Positions 7,379 through 13,586 of a DNA stretch of 13,586 nt are shown one piece after another; position 1 is the first letter of the stretch, and each line of letters opens with the position of its first letter. The notes beneath the pieces are model-generated. The model saw only the letters and a program-made list of their open reading frames with translations, was not told where the DNA came from and searched no databases. The position numbers and the translations under genes were made by a program. The stretch spans positions 1 through 13,586 of the forward strand of contig DASYMJ010000017.1 of NCBI GenBank assembly GCA_036009105.1. The letters are read 5' to 3'. The stretch is from JAFAVZ01 sp036009105. GTDB taxonomy: Bacteria; Acidobacteriota; Thermoanaerobaculia; Gp7-AA8.

Positions 7379-9354
7379 CGCCGAAGAAAGAGATCGAGAA
7401 GCTGCGCGCCCAGCTCGACCGGCACAATCACCTCTACTACATCGAGGCGAAGCCGGAGATCAGCGACTTCGACTTCGACCAGCTGTTGCGGCGGCTGCAG
7501 GAGCTCGAGGCAGCACACCCCGAGCTCTTCGATCCGAACTCGCCTTCGCAGCGCGTCGGCGGCGCGCCGATCACCGACTTTCCCACCGTGATCCACGATC
7601 CGCCCATGCTCTCCATCGAGAACGCGTATACGGCGGAGGAGTTGCGCGACTGGCATGGCCGCGTGCTGCGCGGACTGGGCAAAGAGGATGTCGAGTACGA
7701 GGCGGAGCTCAAGATCGATGGCGTCTCCATCGCGCTGACCTACGAGAAAGGGCAGCTGGTGCGCGCCGCCAGCCGGGGAGACGGCGTGCATGGCGATGAC
7801 GTCACGCCGAACGTGCGCACCGTGCGCGCGCTGCCGCTGCGCGTCGATCCGCGCTTCGGGCGGCTGGAAGTGCGCGGCGAGATCTACATCGCCAAGGCCG
7901 ACTTCGCGAAGCTCAACCAGCAGGCCGAAGAGGCGGACGAAGAGCCGCTGATGAATCCCCGCAACGCGGCCGCCGGCTCCCTGCGCCAGAAGGATCCGAA
8001 GCTCGTCGCCGCGCGGCGGCTGAGCGGCCTCGTGTACCACCTCGTCCACGCCGACGACCGGCGCGTCGGCTCGCAGTGGGAGGCGTACGCGTTGCTCGAA
8101 GAGCTCGGCTTTCCGCTCAATCCGCAGCGCCGGCTCTGCCAGTCGATCGCGGAGGTCGAGGCGTTCATCGAAGAGTGGCGCGAGCACCGGCACGATCTGC
8201 CCTTCGAGATCGACGGCATCGTGGTCAAGGTCAACAAGCGGGAAGAGCAGCTCGAGCTGGGGGCGACCTCCAAGGCGCCGCGCTGGATCGTGGCGTTCAA
8301 GTATCCCCCCGAGGCGGCGCAGAGCGTGGTGCGGGAGATCCGGTTGTACGTAGGGAGGACGGGCACCGTCACGCCGGTCGCGCATTTCGACGGCGTCCTG
8401 CTCGCCGGCACGCGCGTGGTGAACGCCTCCCTGCACAACTTCGACGAGCTGGCCCGCAAGGACGTGCGCGTCGGCGACACCATCCTCGTGGAGAAGGGCG
8501 GCGACATCATCCCCAAGGTCATCGAAGTGGTCGAGCACGGCGAAGGCTCCGAGCCGTACCTGCCGCCCACCGAGTGTCCGGAGTGCCACGAGCCGCTGCA
8601 CCGCTTCGAAGGCGAGGTGGCCATCCGCTGCATCAACCAGGGCTGCCCCGCCATCGTGCTGCAGTCGATCACCCACTTCGGCGGACGCAAGGCGATGGAC
8701 ATCGAAGGGCTCGGCGAGCAGACCGTCGCCGCTTTGCTGGCGGCGGGCCTCGTCACCGACTACGCATCCATCTATGAATTGACCACCGAGCAGGTCGCGC
8801 AGCTGGAGCGGAAGGGCGAAAAGTCGGCGAAGAAGCTGATCGACGAGATCGAGAAGTCGAAGACGAACGAGCTCTCCCGCCTCATCTTCGCTCTCGGCAT
8901 CCGCTTCGTCGGCGAGCGGGCCGCGAAGCTGCTCGCCGAGCGTTTCCGCACCATCGACGCGCTGATGGATGCGACGACCGAGCAGCTGGTCGAGGTGGCG
9001 GAGATCGGTCCGGTGGTAGCCGAGGCGGTGACGTTTCACTTCTCCGTGCCGGCGAACCGGGAGCGGATCGAGAAGATGAAGCGCCTCGGCGTCGCGCCGC
9101 GGCACACTCCCTCCGCGACCGGCGACCGCCTCGCGGGCAAGACCGTGGTGGTCACCGGCACGCTGAACCGCTACTCGCGCGAGGAGATCCACAAGCTGAT
9201 CGAGCGGGAGGGGGGGAAGGCGGGGAGCTCCGTGTCGTCGAAGACGAGCTACCTCGTGGCAGGGGAGGCCGCGGGCTCGAAGCTGGAGAAGGCGCGGGAG
9301 CTGGGCGTGGACGTGCTGAGTGAGGACGCGTTTTTGGAGCTGATCGGCTTATAG
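7375..9354 (+). CDS. ligA: NAD+-dependent DNA ligase
   Basis: This 659-residue enzyme seals nicks during replication and repair using NAD+. All domains are present. The N-terminal Ia segment contains the nucleotide-binding tyrosine pair in HNHLYYIEAKPEISD. The adenylation domain has catalytic Lys113 in the KxDG motif (LKIDGVSIAL), then SRGDGVHGDDVT, EIDGIVVKVN and SKAPRWIVAFKYPPEA. An OB fold follows (VGRTGTVTPVAHFDGVLLAG). The zinc site is C401, C404, C419 and C424. The helix-hairpin-helix region spans about 430-575, and a BRCT domain fills 584-659. Length and order match the family. The ATG at 7375 is chosen because it overlaps the previous gene's stop (ATGA) and gives the normal N-terminus; the frame itself stays open far upstream. 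A run of seven G near 9208-9218 in the BRCT region does not break the frame. Confidence 0.98.
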   Translation: MTPKKEIEKLRAQLDRHNHLYYIEAKPEISDFDFDQLLRRLQELEAAHPELFDPNSPSQRVGGAPITDFPTVIHDPPMLSIENAYTAEELRDWHGRVLRGLGKEDVEYEAELKIDGVSIALTYEKGQLVRAASRGDGVHGDDVTPNVRTVRALPLRVDPRFGRLEVRGEIYIAKADFAKLNQQAEEADEEPLMNPRNAAAGSLRQKDPKLVAARRLSGLVYHLVHADDRRVGSQWEAYALLEELGFPLNPQRRLCQSIAEVEAFIEEWREHRHDLPFEIDGIVVKVNKREEQLELGATSKAPRWIVAFKYPPEAAQSVVREIRLYVGRTGTVTPVAHFDGVLLAGTRVVNASLHNFDELARKDVRVGDTILVEKGGDIIPKVIEVVEHGEGSEPYLPPTECPECHEPLHRFEGEVAIRCINQGCPAIVLQSITHFGGRKAMDIEGLGEQTVAALLAAGLVTDYASIYELTTEQVAQLERKGEKSAKKLIDEIEKSKTNELSRLIFALGIRFVGERAAKLLAERFRTIDALMDATTEQLVEVAEIGPVVAEAVTFHFSVPANRERIEKMKRLGVAPRHTPSATGDRLAGKTVVVTGTLNRYSREEIHKLIEREGGKAGSSVSSKTSYLVAGEAAGSKLEKARELGVDVLSEDAFLELIGL

Positions 9355-9455
9355 CGCGTCGGCGGCGGCCCCGGCGGCGCGACGGTGACGGTCGCGGTGC
9401 CGCACAGCAAGTAGCCGGCGGCGGGCGGCGGGCGCCGTTGATACGATGCGGAGCC
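9355..9455. other. Very G+C-rich spacer between ligA and sseA
   Basis: This 101-bp spacer is dominated by GGC/GCG/CGG runs and contains no T-run terminator. Near its right end TGATACGAT (about 9439-9447) is the only AT-richer patch. It resembles a weak -10 element and could start the sulfurtransferase transcript, although it sits very close to the chosen GTG. No coding region can be supported in it. Confidence 0.3.
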
Positions 9456-10256
9456 GTGCATCCCATCATCGCCCCCGCCGCTCTCCCGCCCGATGCCGTG
9501 CTCCTCGATGCCCGTTCGCCTGACGCGTATGCGGCCGGCCACCTGCGCGGCGCGCGCCATGCGGACGTCGACCGCCAGCTGAGCAGCGCGCGCGATCCGG
9601 GCGCCGATCCGCGCAACGGCGGGCGGCATCCGCTGCCGCCGGTCGGGCGGTGGGCGGCGCAGCTCGGCGCGTGGGGCATCACCCCGTCGGCCATGGTGAT
9701 CGTGTACGACGATCAGTCCGGCGCGAACGCCGCCGCGCGGGCGTGGTGGATGCTGCGCGCGGTCGGCCATCAGCGCGTGGCGGTGCTCGATGGCGGGTTC
9801 CAGGCCGCGGTGGCGGCGGGGCTGGAGGTGACGCAGGAGGTGCCTTCCGTCGAGCCGGCAACCTATCCCGTGACGACCGAGTGGCAGAGAGCGACCGTGG
9901 ATCGGGGAGAGGTCGAGCAAATCCGGCGGAACAAAGAGTGGAAGGTGCTCGATGTGCGGAGCGCGCCGAGATATCGGGGGGAGACGGAGCCGATCGATCC
10001 GGTGGCCGGCCACATCGAAGGCGCGGTGAACCTGCCGTACACCGAGAACCTGATCGAGGGCCGCTTCAAATCACCGGCGGAGCTGCGAGCGCAATACGAG
10101 GCGCTGCTGAATGGGACGCCACCGGAGCACCTCGTCGTCCATTGCGGCTCCGGCGTCACCGCCTGCCACACGCTGCTCGCGCTGGAGGCGGCCGGCATCG
10201 ACGGCGCGCGTCTCTACGTGGGCAGCTGGAGCGAGTGGTGCCGCCGGAAAACGTAG
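9456..10256 (+). CDS. sseA: SseA-type sulfurtransferase with two rhodanese domains
   Basis: This 266-residue protein has the tandem rhodanese layout of 3-mercaptopyruvate and thiosulfate sulfurtransferases, which move sulfane sulfur to cyanide, thiols or proteins in the cytosol. The inactive N-terminal domain spans about 8-125 (LLDARSPDAYAAGHLRGARH, then MVIVYDDQSGANAAARAWWML and VLDGGF). The catalytic domain spans about 145-266 (VLDVRSAPRYRG, GHIEGAVNLP). The active-site Cys230 lies in CGSGVTA, the loop sequence found in E. coli SseA; classical rhodanese has CRKGVT. Mercaptopyruvate is therefore the likelier donor, but the substrate is inferred. The GTG at 9456 is preferred over the TTG at 9438 because family proteins start close to this point. 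Its TAG lies inside a 14-bp stem shared with the converging SurA-like gene. Confidence 0.9.
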   Translation: MHPIIAPAALPPDAVLLDARSPDAYAAGHLRGARHADVDRQLSSARDPGADPRNGGRHPLPPVGRWAAQLGAWGITPSAMVIVYDDQSGANAAARAWWMLRAVGHQRVAVLDGGFQAAVAAGLEVTQEVPSVEPATYPVTTEWQRATVDRGEVEQIRRNKEWKVLDVRSAPRYRGETEPIDPVAGHIEGAVNLPYTENLIEGRFKSPAELRAQYEALLNGTPPEHLVVHCGSGVTACHTLLALEAAGIDGARLYVGSWSEWCRRKT

Positions 10257-10282
10257 GGCCGGCTGAGAGCCGGCCCTACGTT
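10250..10282. terminator. Bidirectional hairpin terminator containing both convergent stop codons
   Basis: The arms 10250-10263 (AACGTAGGGCCGGC) and 10269-10282 are perfectly complementary over 14 bp, with a 5-nt loop TGAGA. The stem reads AA at one end and TT at the other, with a very stable G+C core. The sseA TAG (10254-10256) lies inside the left arm. The stop of the SurA-like gene (TTA on the plus strand, 10281-10283) overlaps the end of the right arm. Its position between convergent genes makes a bidirectional terminator the natural reading, although the T-run is only two bases. The GTAGGGCCGGC sequence may also belong to a dispersed repeat. Confidence 0.8.
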
Positions 10283-10964
10283 ACCGCCACGCCAAAATAT
10301 CCACGTTCGCCCGCGCCCGCAGCTGGGTCGTCCACTTCTCGATCTCTTCCTGCAGGCGTGAGGACTTGAGCAGGGCCCGGATCTCCTCACGCACCTCCGC
10401 CAGCGCCGGCACGGCCAGGCCGCGGGCGCGGCGCTGCTGCGACCACGTCCCGTTGTAGTACTCCTCGATCTCCTCCGTGGAGACGAAGATGAGCGGCGAG
10501 AAGCGCTCCTGGATGTACGCCTCCACCTGCAGCTGCCGCTTGACCAGGGCGCGCACCTCGTCCGGCGTCAGCTCCGCCCGCGCCACCGCCGCGTCGAGCT
10601 CCGCCGGCGAGGCGAACCGCCCGGCGATCTCCCGCAGCCGCGCCTCGATCGAGTCGCGCGGGATGTCCTGCGCGCCGAAGCGCTCCACGTCCCGGAACCG
10701 CAGCGCCTGCGCGATCAGCGCGTCCAGGACGGAGCGGCGGTAGTCGTCCTCCGACTCGCCGCTCTTGCGGGAAAAAAAACGGATCTCCGCCATCTGCCCC
10801 ACTTCGCTCACCGTCAGGATCTGCCGGTCGATCACAGCCGCCACGCGATCGACGGTCGCGGCAAACAGCGGGCGGCGAGCAGCGAACAGGAGCAGCAGCG
10901 CGACGAAGACCGCCGTTCTCCTGCCCGCTGGCCGCTGCCCGCCGTTCGCCGGCCGAGAAATCAT
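10281..10964 (-). CDS. SurA-like periplasmic chaperone domain protein lacking a parvulin PPIase domain
   Basis: The product has 227 residues from the ATG at 10964, which follows GAGGGA by 9 nt; an in-frame GTG at 10985 is an alternative. A basic N-terminus and hydrophobic core (TAVFVALLLLFAA) ending near PLFAA form a signal peptide for export. The mature start TVDRVAAVIDRQILTVSEV matches the opening of SurA N-terminal chaperone domains. Residues about 75-170 are helical (RQLQVEAYIQERFSPLIFVS, then TEEIEEYYNG). The end (ALAEVREEIRALLKSSRLQE to TQLRARANVDIL) resembles the C-terminal helix and strand of SurA. The parvulin isomerase domain normally found between them is absent, so it is probably a holdase for outer-membrane or exported proteins without isomerase activity. 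An eight-base A run (10772-10779) lies within the gene. It converges on sseA and diverges from hrcA. Confidence 0.8.
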   Translation of the reverse strand: MISRPANGGQRPAGRRTAVFVALLLLFAARRPLFAATVDRVAAVIDRQILTVSEVGQMAEIRFFSRKSGESEDDYRRSVLDALIAQALRFRDVERFGAQDIPRDSIEARLREIAGRFASPAELDAAVARAELTPDEVRALVKRQLQVEAYIQERFSPLIFVSTEEIEEYYNGTWSQQRRARGLAVPALAEVREEIRALLKSSRLQEEIEKWTTQLRARANVDILAWR

Positions 10965-10986
10965 GCGCTCGCTTCCCTCGTTCACC

Positions 10987-11016
10987 TTGACACCGCTCGA
11001 CCCAAGTTCCTACAGT
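10987..11016 (+). promoter_or_regulatory. Strong sigma70-type promoter for hrcA-grpE
   Basis: TTGACA (10987-10992) is a perfect -35 consensus. After an 18-bp spacer comes TACAGT (11011-11016), which matches the -10 consensus at 4 of 6 positions. The predicted transcript starts near 11023, giving a leader of about 38 nt before the hrcA ATG. It is the best promoter in the window and lies directly upstream of the palindromic operator candidate at 11025-11051. No sigma32-type -10 (CCCCATxT) is seen here. Confidence 0.65.
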
Positions 11017-11024
11017 GGGCGGGC

Positions 11025-11051
11025 TCGGCAGCCGCAACTTCAGGCTGCTAA
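11025..11051. promoter_or_regulatory. Degenerate CIRCE-like inverted repeat, candidate HrcA operator
   Basis: TCGGCAGCC, nine spacer bases, then GGCTGCTAA has exactly the 9-9-9 geometry of the CIRCE element (TTAGCACTC-N9-GAGTGCTAA). The right half matches the CIRCE half at 7 of 9 positions and the left half at 5 of 9. The two halves are complementary at 7 of 9 positions. It begins 9 bp after the -10 element and covers the expected transcription start, the correct place for HrcA autorepression. Against this, the match is imperfect, and similar GCAGCC...GGCTGC hairpins can be dispersed repeats. The assignment is inference. Confidence 0.4.
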
Positions 11052-11060
11052 ACCAGTTCC

Positions 11061-12128
11061 ATGAAACTCGACCTCCACGACCACCGGCTCGACAGCCGCG
11101 CCCGCGAGGTGCTGCGGGAGATCATCCTCCAGCATATCGCGAGCGGGGAAGCCATCAGCTCGCGCTCCCTCTCCAAATCCGGGCGCTTCCAGCTCTCCCC
11201 GGCCAGCCTGCGCAACGTCATGGCCGACCTGGAAGACCTCGGTTATCTCTCCCACCCCCACACCTCGGCAGGACGCGTGCCCACCGACCGCGGCTACCGC
11301 TTCTTCATTGAATACCTCATGCAGCAGCGCCGCATCTCCCAGCGCGAGCGGGAAACCATCGACGACGAGGTCGGCCACGCCCACGAGATCGACGAGGTGC
11401 TGCAGCTCGCCTCCCGTCTGGTCAGCCGCCTCACCGACCAGGTGGGCGTCGTCTTCATGCCCACCCTCCTCCAGTTCACCGTGCGTAGCGTCGACTTCAT
11501 CCTCGTCGGCGGCGACAACAAGATCATGTGCGTCCTGGTCGGGGTGAACGGCGTCGTGGTCAACCGCATCGTGGAGACGCGCCTCTCCTTCACCCGGGAC
11601 GAGGTGGAGAAGATCGGCAAATACCTCACCGTCGAGTTCACCGGCATGACCCTCGACGCCATCCGCAGGCGCCTCATTCGCATGACCGAGGAGGAGCGGG
11701 CGCTGCACGACCAGATGCTGCAGAAAACCATCACCCTCGGCATCGAGACCGTGGGCGACGTGGCGCCGGTGGAACACGAACTGTATGTCGAAGGGGCGGC
11801 GTCGATCCTGACCAAGCCCGAGTTCGCCGATGCGGCCTCCATGCGCAAGACCTTCCTCGCTCTGCAGGAGAAGGAAAAGCTCGTGGAGATCCTCGAGTCG
11901 TGCCTCAGCGAGGACGGCCTGCAGATCCTCATCGGCGCGGAGAGCGATTTCACCCAGATGAACAACTTCAGCATCATCGCCCGCCGCTACGGCTCCCAGA
12001 CCGGGCCGCTCGGGATGGTGGGCATCATCGGCCCGATGCGCATGGAATACGCGCGGATGGCGCCGCTGGTCGACTACATCGGCCGCGCGCTGAGCCGCAA
12101 GATCGAAGAACAGGAGCAGCAGCCGTGA
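11061..12128 (+). CDS. hrcA: Heat-inducible transcription repressor HrcA
   Basis: This 355-residue repressor binds the CIRCE operator and holds down chaperone genes until GroEL is titrated by unfolded protein. The N-terminal winged helix-turn-helix (about 8-80) includes REIILQHIASGEAISSRSLS and the family signature HTSAGRVPTDRGYRFF. The central GAF-like dimerisation and sensing region spans about 105-330 and includes VGVVFMP. The C-terminal hallmark reads NNFSIIARRYG, then GMVGIIGPMRMEYARM. Length is normal. The ATG at 11061 gives the standard start, but no Shine-Dalgarno sequence precedes it. Its TGA overlaps the grpE ATG by one base. A consensus promoter and a CIRCE-like palindrome lie upstream, consistent with autoregulation. 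Confidence 0.97.
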   Translation: MKLDLHDHRLDSRAREVLREIILQHIASGEAISSRSLSKSGRFQLSPASLRNVMADLEDLGYLSHPHTSAGRVPTDRGYRFFIEYLMQQRRISQRERETIDDEVGHAHEIDEVLQLASRLVSRLTDQVGVVFMPTLLQFTVRSVDFILVGGDNKIMCVLVGVNGVVVNRIVETRLSFTRDEVEKIGKYLTVEFTGMTLDAIRRRLIRMTEEERALHDQMLQKTITLGIETVGDVAPVEHELYVEGAASILTKPEFADAASMRKTFLALQEKEKLVEILESCLSEDGLQILIGAESDFTQMNNFSIIARRYGSQTGPLGMVGIIGPMRMEYARMAPLVDYIGRALSRKIEEQEQQP

Positions 12129-12721
12129 TGGACGAAGAGAACACGCCGAAAAACTCCGCCGGCGCGGACGACGACAGCTACGTGATCGAGGACACCGGCC
12201 AGTCCGTGGACGAGATCGAGCACGAGATGGAGCGCACCGCGAACGAGGCGATGCAGGAACAGACGGCCGCCGAGCCGGCCGCCGATCCTGCGGATGAGAA
12301 ACGCCAGCTGCACGACCGCTATCTCCGCACCCTGGCCGACTTCGAGAACTTCCGCCGCCGCGCGGAACGGGAGAAGAGCGACTTTCACCGCTACGCGCTC
12401 ACCGGTCTGATCAAGGACCTCCTCCCCGTCCTCGACAACTTCGACCGCGCCCTGGAGCACGCCGAGGAGGGGGACGACTTCCACAAGGGCGTCCTCATGA
12501 TCTACAAGCAGCTCTTCGACGTCCTGAAAAGGAACGGCGTGCGGATCATCGAAGAGACCGGCGTGCCGTTCGACCCCAACATCCACGAGGCGGTCATCCG
12601 GGAAGAAGACCCCTCGGTCCCCTCTCACACCGTGACCGCGATCCTGCAGAAAGGCTACTTCCTCCACGACCGCCTGCTCCGCCCGGCCATGGCGAAGGTG
12701 GCGGTGGGGGGGCCGGAGTAG
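12128..12721 (+). CDS. grpE: Nucleotide exchange factor GrpE
   Basis: This 197-residue cochaperone drives ADP release from DnaK. An acidic, probably disordered N-terminus (about 1-55) is followed by the long dimerising helix (DEKRQLHDRYLRTLADFENF, RRRAEREKSDFHRYA) and a helical bundle (LIKDLLPVLDNFDRALEHAEE). The C-terminal beta domain carries the GrpE signature: GVPFDPNIHEAV, VTAILQKGYFLHDRLLRPA and MAKVAVGG. The ATG at 12128 overlaps the hrcA stop (TGATG), with AGGAG 11 nt upstream (12112-12116); a GTG directly before it at 12125 is an alternative. A run of seven G lies just before the stop. It is separated from dnaK by 112 bp that include a palindromic repeat, an unusual insertion point within this chaperone group. 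Confidence 0.97.
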   Translation: MDEENTPKNSAGADDDSYVIEDTGQSVDEIEHEMERTANEAMQEQTAAEPAADPADEKRQLHDRYLRTLADFENFRRRAEREKSDFHRYALTGLIKDLLPVLDNFDRALEHAEEGDDFHKGVLMIYKQLFDVLKRNGVRIIEETGVPFDPNIHEAVIREEDPSVPSHTVTAILQKGYFLHDRLLRPAMAKVAVGGPE

Positions 12722-12732
12722 TGAAACGGTCG

Positions 12733-12783
12733 TCGGTTGTCAGCAGGTGCTGGTTCTACTGACAACCGATAACTGACAACTGC
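12733..12783. repeat. Palindromic intergenic repeat, TTGTCAGT family, copy 2
   Basis: TCGGTTGTCAG (12733-12743) pairs perfectly over 11 bp with CTGACAACCGA (12759-12769). A further ACTGACAACTGC (12772-12783) follows, so the left arm has a second possible partner. The centre GGTTCTAC (12752-12759), the CAACCGA after it and the terminal ACTGACAACTGC are the same as in the element after trmJ, so the two are copies of one family. It starts 11 bp after the grpE stop and could attenuate transcription or separate mRNA segments between grpE and dnaK. Confidence 0.8.
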
Positions 12784-12833
12784 CAACTCGTCAGAATGCG
12801 AAACCTGAACCCCGCTGTTACGCTGTCCTAACC

Positions 12834-13586
12834 ATGCCGAAGATCATCGGAATCGACCTCGGCACGACGAACTCGTGCGTGGCCGTCGTCGACGTGACGA
12901 CGCCGCAGGTCATCCCCAATCGCGAGGGGAGCCGGACCACTCCGTCCGTCATCGGCTTCACCGAGGATGGCGAGCGGCTGGTCGGCCAGATCGCGAAACG
13001 GCAGGCCATCACCAACCCGTTCAACACCGTCTTCGCCATCAAGCGCCTCATCGGCCGCAAGTTCGACTCCGACGAGGTCGCCCATGCCAAGGCCATCCTC
13101 CCCTACCAGATCGTCCCCGCCCAGAACGGCGACGTGAAGGTCAGGATCCGCGACCGGGAGTACTCGCCGGAAGAGATCTCCGCCTTCGTGCTGATGGAGA
13201 TCCGTGCCTTCGCCGAAGACTTCCTCGGCGAGCCGATCACCGAGGCCATCATCACCGTGCCGGCTTACTTCAATGACTCGCAGCGCCAGGCCACTCGCGA
13301 TGCGGGAAAGATCGCCGGCCTGGACGTCCTGCGCATCATCAACGAGCCCACCGCCGCCGCGCTCGCGTACGGCCTGGACAACAAGCAGAACCAGATCATC
13401 GCCGTCTACGACCTGGGCGGCGGCACGTTCGACATCTCCATCCTCAAGCTCGAGGACGGCCTCTTCGAAGTCCTCTCCACCTCCGGCGACACCTACCTGG
13501 GCGGCGAAGACTTCGACAAGCGGGTCATGGACTGGCTCATCGAGAGCTTCGAGCGGGAGAGCGGCATCGACCTGCGCGATGACCGC
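12834..13586 (+). CDS. dnaK: Chaperone protein DnaK (Hsp70), N-terminal part
   Basis: The window ends inside this gene; 251 residues of the ATPase domain are visible. Phosphate-binding loop 1 is IIGIDLGTTNSCVAVVD at 4-20, and the catalytic-lysine region is FAIKRLIGRKF. The family signatures VPAYFNDSQRQATRDAGKIA, INEPTAAALAYGLD and DLGGGTFDISIL (193-204) follow. DnaK folds proteins in the cytosol with DnaJ and GrpE. The ATG at 12834 gives the standard N-terminus, with no clear ribosome-binding site. It may be co-transcribed with hrcA-grpE or have its own promoter. The only hint of one is TTACGCT (12818-12824) behind CCCCGC, a weak match to either sigma70 or sigma32 elements. Confidence 0.97.
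   Translation, partial: MPKIIGIDLGTTNSCVAVVDVTTPQVIPNREGSRTTPSVIGFTEDGERLVGQIAKRQAITNPFNTVFAIKRLIGRKFDSDEVAHAKAILPYQIVPAQNGDVKVRIRDREYSPEEISAFVLMEIRAFAEDFLGEPITEAIITVPAYFNDSQRQATRDAGKIAGLDVLRIINEPTAAALAYGLDNKQNQIIAVYDLGGGTFDISILKLEDGLFEVLSTSGDTYLGGEDFDKRVMDWLIESFERESGIDLRDDR

Noticed and set aside
7318..9192. A 624-codon open frame antisense to ligA
   Set aside because: It has the same shadow pattern, while ligA on the plus strand has complete domains and catalytic residues.
9355..9455. Short peptide-like readings in the ligA-sseA spacer on both strands, such as a minus-strand GTATVTVAPPGPPP
   Set aside because: They are simple products of GGC/GCG repeats, with no start signal, no conserved motif and no continuity with a gene.
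12796..12824. Sigma32-like or sigma70-like promoter before dnaK
   Set aside because: CCCCGC and TTACGCT are only partial matches and no -35 with proper spacing is present, so it is mentioned in the dnaK entry but not called.

Overview
The window is ordinary, gene-dense bacterial chromosome of high G+C content, with a strong G/C preference at third codon positions in every gene. No tRNA, rRNA, CRISPR array, transposase or phage gene was found. A PBP4-type carboxypeptidase and a SurA-like periplasmic protein point to a diderm envelope. The hrcA-grpE-dnaK order and palindromic intergenic repeats built from units such as GATGAAC and TTGTCAGT fit an Acidobacteriota-like organism. That placement is inferred from style, not proven.

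Layout, left to right: the last 40 codons of a probable ribonuclease Z; a large imperfect hairpin; a PBP4-family D-Ala-D-Ala carboxypeptidase (dacB-like); and a membrane-anchored TPR protein. A small conserved-looking hypothetical gene follows on the minus strand, divergent from guaB. guaB heads a tightly packed plus-strand group: guaB, a hypothetical gene, a 153-residue protein resembling the two ends of a PLP-dependent decarboxylase without its middle, and trmJ, which overlaps it by 4 bp. After a palindromic repeat comes a single-domain response regulator (minus). Diverging from it are two small membrane proteins and ligA, the last two overlapping by 4 bp. An SseA-type double rhodanese then converges on a SurA-like gene, and both stop codons lie in one 14-bp perfect stem. 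Divergent from the SurA-like gene is the heat-shock group hrcA-grpE, another palindromic repeat, and dnaK, which runs off the right edge.

Functional themes are envelope biogenesis and quality control (dacB-like, TPR, SurA-like), nucleotide and nucleic-acid housekeeping (guaB, trmJ, ligA, RNase Z), sulfur transfer (sseA) and cytosolic chaperones with their repressor. No clear novel defence or biosynthetic system is visible. The items most worth a second look are the core-less decarboxylase-like gene coupled to trmJ, a degenerate CIRCE-like operator just downstream of a strong promoter before hrcA, and a palindromic repeat family whose two copies directly follow trmJ and grpE and share a GGTTCTAC centre.
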